A stretch of DNA of 64,000 nucleotides from Polytrichum commune (Eukaryota; Streptophyta; Polytrichopsida; Polytrichales; Polytrichaceae): assembly GCA_950295325.1 (NCBI GenBank), contig OX485806.1, positions 51,269,169 to 51,333,168 on the forward strand, read 5' to 3'. The translations under genes were made by a program, and so were the position numbers. The notes below the pieces were generated by a model. The model made no database searches and had not been told where the DNA came from. It saw only the letters and a program-made list of their open reading frames with translations. Positions 31,932 through 45,060 of this stretch are shown here, piece by piece. The first letter of the stretch is position 1; the number at the start of each line of letters is the position of its first letter.

Positions 31932-32770
31932 TTGAAGGATGCGAAGACAAAATATATATATATAGGTAAAAATAGTCTATTGCATGACATCCATAAGAAC
32001 GTGCAACCACCTACTTTCTCTGGTGGGAATAATGTCAAATGTGAGGCAATTTTATTGTTTTTAGAAATGGTAGAAAATTTGTTCAAGGGAGAACTTTTAG
32101 AAAAAATAAAATGAGGGCAGTTTTTTTTTTGTTGAAAAAAAAAACCATCTTTGGTGGATTTGTATTAAGGCTAACAGAGCAGAGGCCAACAAAGATCCTC
32201 TGGAAACATGATCTAAGTTCAAAAAAAAAAATAGAATATTTTTTTACCACATGATCATATCCGTAATATAAAATAGTGGATGAAAGATTTGACACATGGA
32301 ACATTGTCAGTTTGAGAGTACAAAGATAGGTTCGATGAGTTATTCAAATATTTTCCAACTTGTCTGACCATAAAAACAAATTTTCTTTGTTACGGGACTT
32401 CAAAGTTCAATCAAATATGATGTTAAAGCTTTGAAGCCTTATATGCTCGGAAAAACATATAGTAAAGCTTTAACATTCAAGACTAAGAATGTTAAACTAG
32501 CTAAACAAAATAAGTTTTTGTGTGATGTCTATCGTAAGGATCATAGAAGTGGGAAATATATTAGAAAGTGGAAGAAGTCCCAGAGGATTCCACATTTGAA
32601 AGGACAAAGCCACACCCAACATAGCAACAAACTCAACTACAAAGACAAAAAAACACCCTAAAAAAGGTTTGTGCTACAACTGTCATGAGCCATGACATCT
32701 GGCTAAGGTTTGTTTGTGTCCAACAAAAAAGGCCAAAACAAACCTGCATTGCTGGCAATGGAAGTGGAAA
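31932..32770 (+). pseudogene. chromovirus gag remnant
   Basis: The frame contains PPTFSGG and an ILLFLEMVENLF helix typical of Ty3 capsid N-termini (about 32010-32100), then a basic region (32431-32660) and a zinc knuckle C-Y-N-C-H-E-P-x-H-L-A-K-V-C at about 32672, where a stop codon replaces one residue. Several frameshifts occur between these parts. Confidence 0.6.
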
Positions 32771-34524
32771 CACCCGTATTGTTGAAACGTAAAAGAATAG
32801 TTTGTGTGTTAGTTGCAGTTTGTGAGGAACGGATAGCGAACAAACCTTCAATGCTCCAAATTCAAAACTCCATTAGTATTCAATCAATTCTATATTGATT
32901 AATTCAAGATCAACCCATAACTTAATGTCTTCTAAGTTTGCATCAAAATTAAGACTGCCAATCTCTAAAACCGAACCTTGTAAGGTATTTTTATCCAATG
33001 GTGAGTCAAACGCGATTAAGTGTTGATTGTTGGACGTCACTATAAATTAAACTATAATAAACACAACCTATTGAAAACTTTGAAATTTGGACAAGAGATC
33101 AATACAACGTCATAGTGAGAATGTCGTGGCTCAATGATGCGGACGCATGAATTGCTTGGAAACATGGAGAGGTTCAGTGCAAATTTTTTGATGACAAATT
33201 TTTCACAATTTAAGGTACGAGAGCTTGACCTAAAGTACATTTCCTCTCTAGTACATAACTCAATAAATGTTTGAGAAAAAACAAGAAAACTTTGCAATTG
33301 ATATTCGTAAAATTTTAGACGAGTCCAAACCAAATTGCAAAGAACCAATAGTTGTTGAGGATTTTCTTGCAAATTATCATAATATTCTTCCAGATGAGTT
33401 GCTAGGGATGCCACATCAAAGAGAAATAGATCATCCTATTGAATGGTACCTCATGTGGCACCGATAGCCAAGGCACCTTATTTTAAAGAGAATGTTGAAT
33501 TGGAAACTTATTTACAATATTTGTTTAAAAAGGGATATTATACACCTAGCAAATTTCCGTGGGGTGCTCTTGTATCATTTCAAAAGAAAAAAATGGTAAT
33601 TTGAAATTAAGGGTGGATTATAAATGTTTAAATAAATCTACCATCAAGAACAAATATCCATTGCAAATATTTGATGAATTTATTGATCAATTGAGAGGGT
33701 CTAAGAAGTTTTCAAATTTTGTTTTGAAGATTAAATATAATCAAATGAGAATCAAAGAGGTTGACATTGATAAAAAAAAATTCCGTAGTTTTTTTAGTTA
33801 CTATGAATATATGGTAATACCTTTTGGACTTACCAATGCACATGCCACATTTATAAATCTCATGAATATTATATTCAAATAATTTGTGGGAGTCTTAACC
33901 TTTGTTTTTATGGATGACATATTAGTGTTTTCCAAAAATGAGGAGGAACATAAAGAACACCTTGAGAAGGTGTTTAATGTTTTAAGAACAACATAAATTG
34001 TATACAAAGAAAAACAAGTGTTAATTTTTCCGCACCCATATTGAATACCTTGGACATGTATTGTGTTAAGAAGGTGTCTCAGTTGATCCTAAAAAAATTG
34101 AGAGTGTGGTTTGGCTTGTGCCAAAAGATAACACTAATGCTAAATGGTTTCTAGGATTGGTTACTTACATGAGGAAATATGTAAGGGATTTTGCAAAGAT
34201 TGCAGCCTTCATAATGGATTTGTTAAAAAACCAATTTGTAAAATATTAGTTGGATTACTATTTGATATGCAAGCTTTGAGGCTTTGAAAAAACCTCTACC
34301 AGAAGCCCCAGTTTTGAGGATCATGGATCCCTTGAAAAATGGGTTGGTTTTGTACATAGATATCAATAATATTGTTACGCGTGTTATCTTGATGCAAAAG
34401 GTAGGGCGATTGCTTATGAATCCAGAAAGCTAAATAATGAGGAGTTGAATTATTCCGTTCATGAGAAAGAACTATTAGCGATAATTCATGCATTGAAAGT
34501 TTGGCGTCACTATCTATTAGATAG

Positions 34525-36026
34525 TGTGAGCCCAAAATGGTGCCCACATGTGGTGATTAACTCTTCGAAACCAATTTTAGTTTGACTTTGATGTGTTATG
34601 ATTATTCACAAAACATAAAAAGAGTGAAGTGTGGTTTGGATTTAAGTTTAGGCTTTAGAATGTGTTGTATGATTATTTCAAGGTTGAATTCAATAAGAGT
34701 ATGCCTTGATTTTTTGAGTAGGGGCTAAGGTGAAGCAAGGTGAGCTCCGCGGGTTAAATGCCCACTTTTGGATCCACCTTGGTAGTTTAGGAAGAAGGAA
34801 GCTTGGTGGATGGGGATTAGTCCCTACTTTGGAGGAGAGGGTTAAAGGATTGTGATTGGAGGTGCTAATCCTCTCACCCTATCCTCACCTCTCTCTCCCT
34901 CTCTCCCTCTTTGCTACTTAAGGTGTTTTTCTCTCATTTTCATCTCTCTCCATCAAGCGCTCTCAAGGGAGCAAGCTCTTAAGAGCTTGAGCCATGTGTG
35001 TGTGACATTAGTTTTAGTGAAGTTAGTTAGTTAAGCTCCCCCTCACAATGCCTCCCAAGTGAGGGAGCTCTTAGAGTTTAATATTGCACGTGTTGATTAG
35101 TTAGTAGTTAATGAAATTAGTGTGTTAGGTAGTTCATTATTTAGGAGCAAGGAAAAGAAAAGAAGAAGACAAACTTAGAAAACATGTGATTAGGGAATGG
35201 GAGGGGTTGCATTAAGATGCAACTAATAGTTGTGATACCCATTCGGGTATTGTAGACCATCCGACTGTGGGTATGCAGCTAGGCTGCTGGAGGTGAGACC
35301 ATCCGACTGTGGGTATGCAGCTAGGCTGCTGGAGGTGAGACCATCCGACTGTGTGTATGCAGCTAGGCTGCTGGAGGTGAGACCATCCGACTGTGGGTAG
35401 GCAGCTAGGCTGCTGGAGTTGAAACCATCCGACTGTGGGTATGCAGCTAGGCTGTTGGAGGGAGACCATCCGAGACTGTGGCATATGCAGCCGAGGAGTT
35501 TAGCAACAAATCCTTTTAGACCATCTAGGGGTTAGCAAGGCTACGCCCAATTAGTGGGTGTTAGCACATAAAAAACTATATTACATTAGACCATTTTAGG
35601 GGTGGCTAAGTAGTTAGACCCATTAGGCTAGTTTGTGCTACGTGTGGGTTTGTATGAATGTGTTTAGCCGTTGAGTAAAGTGTTTTTCAACACTTGAACC
35701 TCCCGGTCAAAATAACTCACTTGCGTTATTAATGGAGAATGTGAAGGACTCTTGCAATGGCAAGATAAATGGGGTGAAGATCAAAAGAGTGAGGGGAATG
35801 TCCGTAAGGGCACGTGCGGCTAAAGCCGAGGGTTGGACTCTTGAGAAAACCAACTCTAGCACAAGCCAAGAGGCCAACATTAATAAAGCACAATGAGTGA
35901 GACAATACATGTTCATTTGAACATGAAAATTACCTTGCACATGGTTCAATGTTGTAATAGATAAATGTGATTCTCAAAGTCATCACCCGGACTAGGACGC
36001 TTAAGGGTGGTGGATTTGGCCTCACA
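34525..36026 (+). mobile_element. solo LTR (TGTGAGCC family), perfect target duplication
   Basis: Starts TGTGAGCCCAAAATGG and ends TTTGGCCTCACA. It is flanked on both sides by GATAG (34520-34524 and 36027-36031), and the chromovirus pol frame is homologous on both sides, which proves insertion. There is no internal retrotransposon sequence, so it is a solo LTR left by recombination. A CATAAAAAGAGTG promoter-like box lies about 85 bases in, and a CT-rich stretch (34885-34912) follows. Orientation is inferred from these. Confidence 0.85.
35255..35492. repeat. 42-bp minisatellite inside the solo LTR
   Basis: Five to six head-to-tail units of GACCATCCGACTGTGGG...GCTGGAGGTGA, 42 bases each and nearly identical; the last unit is degenerate. 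The unit is a multiple of three, so a spurious 14-residue repeat ORF exists on the - strand. Confidence 0.92.
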
Positions 36027-37676
36027 GATAGTGAATTTAGGATTGAGACTTATCATTAGTAATAACGATATTTGACTAGTCAATGCAATATGCATTATAA
36101 ACAAAGTCGTTGGATGGAATTGATGCTAGAATTCAATTTTGAGATCCAATATGTCAAGGGAAAAGAAAATGTTTTAGCAGATTCTTTATCACAAAGACCA
36201 ATCCTAAACACAATGGTTTTAGTGAAAGACATTATGCTTGACAACATCAAGTGATTTTATGAAAATGATGTGTTTTATTCTATTTCTTTTGAGAGTTTGT
36301 CAAAAGAATCTAGAACTCAAAAGAAAATTGATAAATTTCTGCTTATGTTTTGGATGCAAATATTTTATATTATGATCTAGAATTTGTGTTCCTAAGGTCG
36401 AATATCATAAAAAGTTCCTTTACAATTGTTACATTTTTCCTATCTCAAATCATCTAGGGTTTCAGAAAACATATACAATTGTAAAAAATATTATTTTTGG
36501 CCAGGATTGAAGAGAGATGTTTAAAGTTATGTTGAGAAGTGTTTGTTATGTCAAACAAACAAAGTGGAGCAAGTGAAACATCCAAAGTTGTTGCAACCAT
36601 TGATAATGCCTAATAAGAAGTAGGAGTTTATTTCTATGGATTTCATTGTGGATTTTCCTAAGACACAAAAAGGCTTTGATAGTATTTTTATGGTCGTTGA
36701 TAAACTTACTAAGGTGGTTTGATTTATACCTACATCAACAACTATAATAGCTTCAAGAGTAGTTGATTTGTTTTTAAAAGAGATATTTGCAAATTATGAG
36801 TTGCCTTTGCAATTTTTGTTCAAATTGTGTGGCACCAAAATTAGTATGAGTTTTGCTTATCATCCAAAACAAATGGATAGACTAAAAGAACCAACAAGAG
36901 CCTTGAAAATATGCTCAAAATATACGTTGGAAAAAGACAACAATATTGGAATAAGTGGTTGTATTTGTTACAATTTGCTTATAACCAACGAGATCGTAGT
37001 AGCTTAGGGATGAATCCATTTTATGTTTTATATGAACAGGAATGTAGAAATCCGATCTCTCTAGCAACTCCTAACTCTAAATTGAAAGCTTGAATTATTT
37101 GATTCAAAAATTGCATAGTGTATTGGAATGTGCTAAGCAATGTATGCAATATGCACAAGAGAGATCCAAGTTCTATGCCGATCAAAGAAGGAGTTTAAAA
37201 GCATTTGAGGTTGCTCATAAGGTATTTTTGAAGGTAACGCCTAAACGCTCAGGATTAATACTTACGAGGTCAAGAAAATTGTCTCTAAGATTTTGCGGCC
37301 CATTTCAAATTCTTAAGAGAATTGGTGAAGTGAAACATGCATTAGATTTACCCAAGGATTGGAAAATTCATAATGTGTTTCACGTAAGTTTGTTAAGAAG
37401 ATACATGTCCGATCCCAATCATGTACTTCTAGATATACCTCAAGTAGTTATTGAGGGGGAGATGTTGGTTGAACATGAAAGAATTTTGCAGGTTGATTTG
37501 AAACACCTTAGGAATAGGTCGTCCAAGAGATTGTTTGAAATTGGAATCATGTGTTGTATCATTTTTTAAAATTTCATAATCAACGCAATGTTTCATTCTG
37601 AAATAATGAATGACATGAAAGTTGTCATTGTGATGGTTTGGTGATAAATTAAGGGAGATACTAGTCATACTAGTAG

Positions 37677-40600
37677 TGTTAGGATGGAAAAAATCAAAGC
37701 ATTATATTAGTATCACCATCAAAACCATAATTCAATTTTATTTCATTTCATTTATTACTAACAAGGATTTTAGTGAAGAAAATTTGTAATGTTTAATAAA
37801 TTTTGGAAATACACCTTACCTAATGAATTATTCTAAGTCTTTTTGGAAAACATGCACTACACAAGAACGTACATAGTAGTTATTAGCAACATGCAAAAGC
37901 AATATTATTGTTAGAGATATTTTTATCAATGTACCATTTGTGATTGTAAAATGAAAAAACAACATAAGCATCTTACAAAGATTGGAAACCTATCCATAAT
38001 CATTTTTGAGATTTAACAAAAACAATAAAGGTTCAGAAAACCAATGTGATAATCTAAATATTTAAATATATTATAAAAAATATATCATAACATGGGTAGA
38101 GGTCTAGAGGCTCATTAATCATTCATTAGTATCACAATTAGGTTTAACACCATATGTGTGTGTGTGTTGAATGGTCTACAAATTGACAAATTTCCATGTT
38201 TTTTATCAAGTTTTTGTTTAATATTTGTTGATGTTTATTGATAATGAACTAGCTGGGTACTTGCTCACAATAAAAGACTTTTTATCTTTGCAAATTGTTG
38301 GTATTTGTAGCATTCTTGATAAGAATGTGAAATTGGGCACCTGATTCTCTTATATGCTTTAAAAATAATATATTTTGAAACCAATTTTGAGAGCCTATTT
38401 GAAAGAAATACATTATTTCCCTCTTCAGGCAAGAATTTTTGTTGTTTTGTTTGCTATAATTTTGGTTTTTTCACATTTATTCATTTATTTCTCACGATTT
38501 TTTTGTGAGCAATTGTTTTGCATCCTATTACATTTTCATCAAAATTCATGCTTCAAGAATGGGAGGAATTATGAGGGAATCAATTTGTTTGTGATTTTCT
38601 AACTCATTTGAGCACATTTTATGGTCATCTTCCATAATATCATGGATTTTTTGTAGCTCAATTGATCATGAATATTCAATATTTGTAAAATCATGATCTA
38701 TATTGTGTTTTTGAATCTCATCGTCTTTACGAAATCATTATTTATATATAGTTTTACAACCCACATCATTATTGTTATATTGCATGTGTTTTCATTGTCG
38801 TGTCATATTAAAACCAAATTCATGTTACAATTTATCATTTTTTGATGTTTTGTGCAATTTTTGATGTCTTCAATTCTTTACTAACCTACTCTATAAGGTT
38901 TTCTTTGAAAATTACTTGTTTATTGTTGTCCAAATATCATGAGTATTTTGTAATGTAATTTTGAAAGGTCTATGTTTTTTTTGATGTCGTACGGAACATC
39001 CAAAAGGTTGTAAGGCATAACTAGTATGTGAAGGTAATATAATTTTTTTGAAACCTTTAATTATGGTTTTGTGATTATTTCTTGTAAAAAATAAAATCCA
39101 TGGCCATTTAAATCAATAGATATTTTTTTGTTGAAGAAATGTCTTGAGAATGTTTAAAAAAATGATCCAAGCAAACAATGAATAAAGTTATGTACATCTT
39201 ACCTTTGATGCCCATAATTGTTTTTATCTTCAAATTTGATAATGTGATTTTTTTTGGTTTGTCCAAAAATATTTAAAAACTGTAACTGACATTGTGAGTT
39301 GCGTTTACACACATTATAATAAGACTCCATGCCCTTGATTTTGATATATATCTATGAACATAGTCAGTATCCCTTTTGTTGAATCAATTTGCCTAGTTTG
39401 TACGTCCATTTCATCACAATTCCATATTTGATTAGTTGGATATTTGTATGAAATGTACATAACTTGCAAATTTTATTTGAAAATATTAATGATTTTGAGT
39501 ATTACGTCATGATTCACCTCCAATCCTTGTGTCAAACGCAATGCCACATCAAGTGGCGGTGTTTAAATGACATCTGTTAAGAAAATCAAGGTATGCCATT
39601 TATAAAATGTGTCATTATTTTTTACAAGATTTATTGAACATGTCCTTCAATTAATAGTAACTAAAAATTTGTCCCCATTTGTGACCCTCAAATATTTTTT
39701 GAACAAATCATGATGTGTTAACACCAAGGCAATGCCTACTTTTATGACTTGTGGGCAACCAAAGAAGTGATCATGAATTGAAATTGGTCAAAATTTCAAA
39801 TAATGAATAATAATGTTGATGGGTATATTTTGTTCTAATGGTCACAATTGCATCTCTCAAAGACTTATCAAGCCTTTTTATTTTTTTATTTTTTTCATGT
39901 AGATTTTGAAAGTATTATATTAAGGATGTATGACGGTTTTGAGTTGGATTGGGTAGGTGAATGAGAATTTTTTTTTATGAATTTAAAATACGAGAACTTG
40001 CAATACTTGGGGGATGGAATTCATGTAAGTTTGAGAGTTTGTGAAATAGGTTTTTTGAGGATCTTGAATTTGAAACCTATGAGAAAACAAAATTATGCAT
40101 GCATGTATAGAAAAAATGATGAATTTGTGCACTAGATCAATTGTTAGGTAATGATGGAGCAGTGACTCCAAAATAAACGCTTATAAAGGATTTAAAGCAT
40201 TTGGTTGTGCAATGGGAGGGTTGTATAGAAATGGGTGTGGATGTTGCTTAGGTGTGGGTGAATGAAATGACAATGAAGGTGCAACTTTAAGGTTTAATTA
40301 TGAAGGTTGAGTTCAAGATATGCGAGACAAAAATATTGTTGATTTGTGATATTTGGAGAAATGTAGGATAATGAAAATGTAATAATGAAAATGTGGGTGT
40401 TAAGAAATGCCAAAAGACCAAATAGAAGATGCCATATTGGATGAAAACAAATACCTATTTACAAAAAAAATATAATTATATCAAACATGAAGTACAAAAC
40501 AAGAAATTGCAATTGGAGCTCTCAAATATTACTTTACATATGTAAATTGGTTAGATGGTACATTAGACAAAGGGAAAAAATGTGGATCCCTGCCTTATCC

Positions 40601-41989
40601 ATTTTCTTGCCACCTTTGTCTTTTCTTTTCCTTGTTCATTAGATCGACTACTTAATCATGTAAGTTTTGAAAGATGAGCAATAACACATGAACATTGAAA
40701 ATTTTATTTTCTAGTGGTTGAACATCAACTTCTACCACTGTAAGTCAAAAATATAGGTTTTACAAATGGAAATGAGACAAATGATTAAGATTTATTGACA
40801 TTATTGATTTTGAATGGGTTTTCATACTAAGACCCCATGTCAAAAAAATGAAATATATACTTTGAATGGCTTGCATATAAATGATGGTGTCATCAACATT
40901 CAGCAAATCATTTTGAAAGTGGAAAAATTCCTTTATCATCCCTAATACATATATTGACATGAAAAACATGCTTTTGAAAATAATACAACTCAATAAAAAA
41001 ACCTTAATCAAACATAAATTCTGACCAACATATATTGTAAAATAATTCCAATCAAGACAACGTCTTAGTAATGGAGCCTATCAATATGTCGTCGTCAAGC
41101 CGCAACATAATGGTGACCTTCCCAATCATGAAATATTTTCCCAACAAACTTCTCGTAATCCACTGCATTTCCAACCGGTTTGCCACAGATTGCCAATGGA
41201 ACCTATTGGTGATAGTGTGTTTGCATTGTTTGATTATGAATATGACATTTGCAAAGGTGTTGATCTTTTTGTCAAAACACCTTTGCCATCTATAAGTACA
41301 ACCTCAATAAAAAAGAAGTAAAATTCTCTTACAATCCTTTGTACTTGAGGTTGGTTGGCTAGTATAGACCCTCTCAACATCTTCCATTACACTTTTTTCC
41401 TTCATCTACAAATATGGATGTTATGAATGCATTGAAATGAACAAAATCCATATTAAATCAAAATAAAATCTTACGTCCTATGGTTTTGACAACATAAAGG
41501 TTTGTGATGTCAAGTATTTGCAATTTTTTCAATGGTGACATTTTGTTTTTATTTTCCACTCTTAGTATTTGGAATTTCAAATGCATATGGCCATTCAATG
41601 AATGGTATGGATAAGATGTGTGACAAACACCCTTGGTGCACCACCAAAATTACAAATATATAAAATAATTTGGATTGTTTTTACTATGGTCCACTTTCGC
41701 AAGTCGTTTTCAATGCCATAATGATTATTGCAATTAAATACATCGCCATGGAGAGATGAGTAAGAACATTGAGTAAGCTAGTTCAGTTTTTGGACAGTGT
41801 TGCCCTGAATAAATCTAGATTGGAGTGTAAGATATGCCGTTCAATACATGCTTTTATTTTTTTCCATGTTTGCATAATATATAACCACTTCACATTCATT
41901 GGTATGTCAAGGGCTTGCATTTATTTAGGTGTGCATGATAATAGAATATAGACATTGTAAATTTTTGATAATAGGTTGTTGTGACATGC
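37677..41989. other. AT-rich DNA with no recognisable gene
   Basis: The beginning is probably the decayed 3' LTR of the chromovirus. The longest open frames are under 90 codons and show no domain. Nothing else stands out. Confidence 0.5.
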
Positions 41990-42843
41990 AATCTAAGGAT
42001 TGAAACTACAATTATTTTTTTGGAGAAATTGAATGTTATCATGACAAAGAATGGGGTGTCATGTGTATATTTCAAATAATTTATGATGGATAATGCTCAA
42101 GCTAATTGGAATGTGAGTGAGAAAAATCTACAAGGACGGTGACCCAAGTTTGCACATGATTGCATATGAACGCACATATTTTTTTCATTGGTATGTGAGT
42201 TTGGATAAGGTGATGCACAAATATCAAATATTTGTTGAAATTTTAGTTGAAGAAAACATGAAAATATTACAAGGATACAAAAACAATGAATGACACTGAG
42301 ACTAATTATCATGTGATTTGTTCATGCTGGTTGGCATTTGAAGCTGCCATAGAGGATGACATACTTGGACTTTGAAAGTGGTTGGAATTCTGATACTTTT
42401 GTTTCATGCAATGGGGTGGTCATATGCCAATTGCACATGCATCATACACTACAATACTTAATGTTGATTTTTTTCTTTGATATCAAGAGAATTCACAAGA
42501 TTCTAATCCACATATTTATGTGTTGTTTTCATGATATGATAATAAAAAAGTGTATAGAAATGCCAACATGCAACATTGTAGAAATTGTATACAATAAATG
42601 GCTCCAATAAATTAACAATTAAATGGTTTACTAATTATACAAAGCCACGATGAATGTTATGATCCATTTGCCTTCATGAAAATTATGAATTACAAGGCAT
42701 GGTTGAAAGGTATTCTCTGATGGTAAAGATCATGTTTTTTCATCCTTAAAACTCAAAAATGGTGCTAGGTGTGGAGATCTTAAGGTGTTAACCAAACCCG
42801 CAATATTTTCCTTGGAGCAAAGACGTTAACACCAAGGTTTGTA

Positions 42844-44563
42844 CAATAGGCTCCAAAAACATTTTGAATTTTTGGCTTGGAGTTGAATGAAAATGAAAAC
42901 TACAAACTTTAAAAACCTCTTACATGCTAAAAAATTCATCAACTCACAAACCGTAAATTGTATTGGAAAGATTCAAAAAGTCTACTTTGACAATATGAAA
43001 AATTTTCATTACAAAAGTAGAAAATCATATATTTAAAAAAATTATCATAATATAGTATCTACTATCTAGTGCTACCACCTCTTGCTGAAATAATTGCTTG
43101 CATTCTATTAGGCATAGTTCTAATCAAAGTTTGGATTTGCTCCAAAGATATTGTATCCCATTTTGATTGAATGGTTTGTGCCATTTCCTCTTTGTTTTTG
43201 GATCTAGGACAATGTCGTAACAAATCTTTGACAATCTTCAATAAATTTCTATTGGATTCAAATGTTGAGAGTTTGTAGCCCAAATTAGTTTTGTCAAACC
43301 ATGAGTTTGTTTCCATTGCAACGTAAGTGAGCTACGATGGACTAAAGCACCATCTTCCATAAGTTTCAATTGTTCAAGGTGATCATGAAGAGAATAAAAT
43401 TCGCTTAATGTTGCCACATAAACAATGATTACAAAATTTCTTGTTGTTCCTTTTGTTTGGATGCATTATAACATGAGGACATTTATCAAAGCTAGTAAAT
43501 GCACCCCAAATCATCACCAAAGTATGGCCATTCCTAAAGGTTGGAGCTATACAATTCCTGGCATATCTTTCATATGGTTTTCACCACACTTTAATTTGCC
43601 TCAAACTTTTACCAATTTCAAATGATGAATCATTTGACCACATCACATTGCACCAATCTTCAAAACTCTAGATTTCATGAGCATGGGAAAATTTAAGCCT
43701 ATCTAATTTGTGTTTCTCACAAAGATATGGTTTTTGATGCAATGCAATTTCTAAAACCCAAGTCATGTAAGTACAACTATGTTGTGTTACAACTCACATT
43801 CAATAGGCTTGATAATTCCGACAATGGTTGTCTTCTATCATCTCTAACATAATGTGCCAACACTCTAGCATCACGATCACTCAACTTCCGATGCCTACCA
43901 CATTGGGGTTTTGAAGATTCTATACTCCCTTGGACCTTCCAATTTGTCAAGATAGTAGAAACAATTGACTGTGGTGGAACATTCAATACAAATGCAATGT
44001 TTGAACATTTCATTCCACCCTCACGCATTCCTACAATGTGACCCCTTTCTTCATCACTCAAGATTTTGTATGGCATTGTACCTCTCAATGATCCAATGCA
44101 CAATCTAAAAATCAATAGATTCAATCACCAACAGAACAACAAAGGCAACTCCAATGTTGTTGGCCAAACTACCTCCAAAACAACTTCAAGCCATCATATC
44201 TCATATGTGCAAGCCAATCTTCATTGTAATGACAGTCCATGTTGTAATCTTGAACTTTATACACTAAACCTTGTAGTAAATACATGCCATCAAAACAATG
44301 AGGTGGTGCCACGAGCTCCAAAAAAAAAGTTGCATGTTTGAGCTCTTGACAACATAATTTTCTAATTACAACCAAATCTTTCAATTTTTGACATGTGCTC
44401 ATGATGAAGAGGTGGTGACTAAAGACCATTAATGACAAGTTGCAATTGATTTGGTGGAGAAAAAAATGTATAATAAGGCAACTACATGTATTTGAATGCA
44501 ATTAATTTTGAAGCATGAAACTGGGAGTACATCCAAAATTCAAAATATTTTTGGACCCTACTG
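42844..44563 (-). mobile_element. Tc1/mariner-like element, complete but mutated
   Basis: Inverted termini are CAATAGGCTCCAAAAACATT at the left and CAGTAGGGTCCAAAAATATT at the right (read inward), about 30 bases with few mismatches. TA dinucleotides flank both ends (42842-42843 and 44564-44565). The paralogous repeat at about 54905-54915 is an unoccupied site reading GTAC with no insert. Length is 1,720 bases, usual for Tc1 elements. It contains a broken Tc1-type transposase gene on the - strand. Insertion into copy 1 of the unclassified repeat is therefore exactly delimited. Confidence 0.82.
43062..44076 (-). pseudogene. Tc1-like transposase pseudogene (DD34E type)
   Basis: Starts at ATG 44076 (MPYKILSDEERGHIVGMREGG). 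Residues 1-100 form a bipartite helix-turn-helix DNA-binding region, including SIVSTILTNWKVQGSIESS, a GRHRKLSDRD linker resembling the GRPR motif, and VRDDRRQPLSEL. After frameshifts the catalytic core shows LMEDGALVHRS (about 43345-43375) and L-N-P-I-E in another frame (about 43250), giving the second Asp and the final Glu about 34 residues apart. The C-terminus (43316-43062) reads KNKEEMAQTIQSKWDTISLEQIQ, MPNRMQAIISARGG, the usual Tc1 end. Tc1-type (as opposed to DD39D mariner-type) elements are uncommon in plants; horizontal origin, for instance from a fungus, is possible. Confidence 0.8.
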
Positions 44564-45060
44564 TACACTGGAGGGTCCGAATTGTCTATGTCCACCAAAT
44601 AACATCTTGACGTACCATTTGGTGTTGATTACGACTCTCATTGATTTGGAAAAAAAATTATTCCATTTTTCATCCTAACACCCATACACCTTGTTAACAC
44701 ATAAAATCATCATTAAGTTCTATTGAGCATGGGTGGCTCATTTGGCATCTATATTAGAAAATGATTGTATTGTTTCCAAGTGGCATAGTGCTAGATTGCC
44801 ACCCAACTCAACCAAACGATGTTGGGCAATGCAAGCGATTACATGGATTTTGTGCAATGCCAAAATTGGGATTGGCAAACATGGCACACATGCTCCAACA
44901 TACAAAAAGCTCAAAATATGATTTCGTTTCACCAATAATATGGAGTATGATTTTTGATTTTTCTTTGACGACATCAAATGTTTTGTGAATGACAACAAAA
45001 AGGAATACGTGCTAGATTGGCCTATTATGCCAAACACGTGGAATGATAGTATAGGAAAAT

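Larger units (their letters stand above)
33267..37569 (+). pseudogene. chromovirus pol: RT, RNase H, integrase, chromodomain (interrupted)
   Basis: 33267-33467 gives the pre-RT linker (VVEDFLANYHNILPDEL, REIDHPIE). RT follows at 33559-33985 with LRVDYKCLNKSTIKNKYPL, VIPFGLTNAHATF and catalytic FMDDILVFS. RNase H runs to 34524, where the solo LTR cuts in, and resumes at 36032 (FEIQYVKGKENVLADSLSQRP). Integrase has a C-x2-C finger remnant (about 36537), MDFIVDFPKTQKGFDSIFMVVD around 36638 and a degraded core. The last part (37090-37569) has the WKGPF-like FCGPFQILKRIG, IHNVFHVSLLRRY and then ERILQVDLKHLRNR, the start of a chromodomain. Many stops are present. Confidence 0.85.
31319..37676 (+). 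mobile_element. Ty3/gypsy chromovirus, degenerate, split by a solo LTR
   Basis: The 5' LTR is proposed at 31319-31650: it starts TGTTGAGGATAG, carries a TATAAATAGGG promoter box near 31524, and is followed by the primer-binding site TGGTATCAAAGC at 31651, one base off the usual initiator-Met site. Gag, RT, integrase and a chromodomain-like C-terminus follow on the + strand. A purine-rich TTAAGGGAGAT near 37647 precedes TGTTAGGATGG (37677), the likely start of the 3' LTR, which is too diverged to trace. A foreign 1.5 kb LTR interrupts pol at 34525-36026. Confidence 0.72.
41990..45060 (+). mobile_element. unclassified coding repeat, copy 1 (degenerate, split by a Tc1-like element)
   Basis: Two blocks, 41990-42843 and 44564-45060, match the - strand of 54058-55809 along their length and in the same order. 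The first encodes, with many stops, DGDPSLHM, ERTYFFHWYVSLDK and a C-terminal GWSY piece. The second encodes LPPNSTKRCWAMQ, GKHGTHAPTYKKLK and YVLDWPIMPNTW. Because it is multi-copy and contains other insertions it is treated as a mobile-element remnant. The D...C/Y-x2-HW arrangement recalls the second half of some DDE transposases, but I cannot name the family. Upstream limits are not resolved. Confidence 0.55.

Noticed and set aside
35255-35492. Regular 42-bp units could suggest a CRISPR-like array.
   Set aside because: Units are contiguous with no unique spacers, lie in a plant LTR, and are an ordinary minisatellite.
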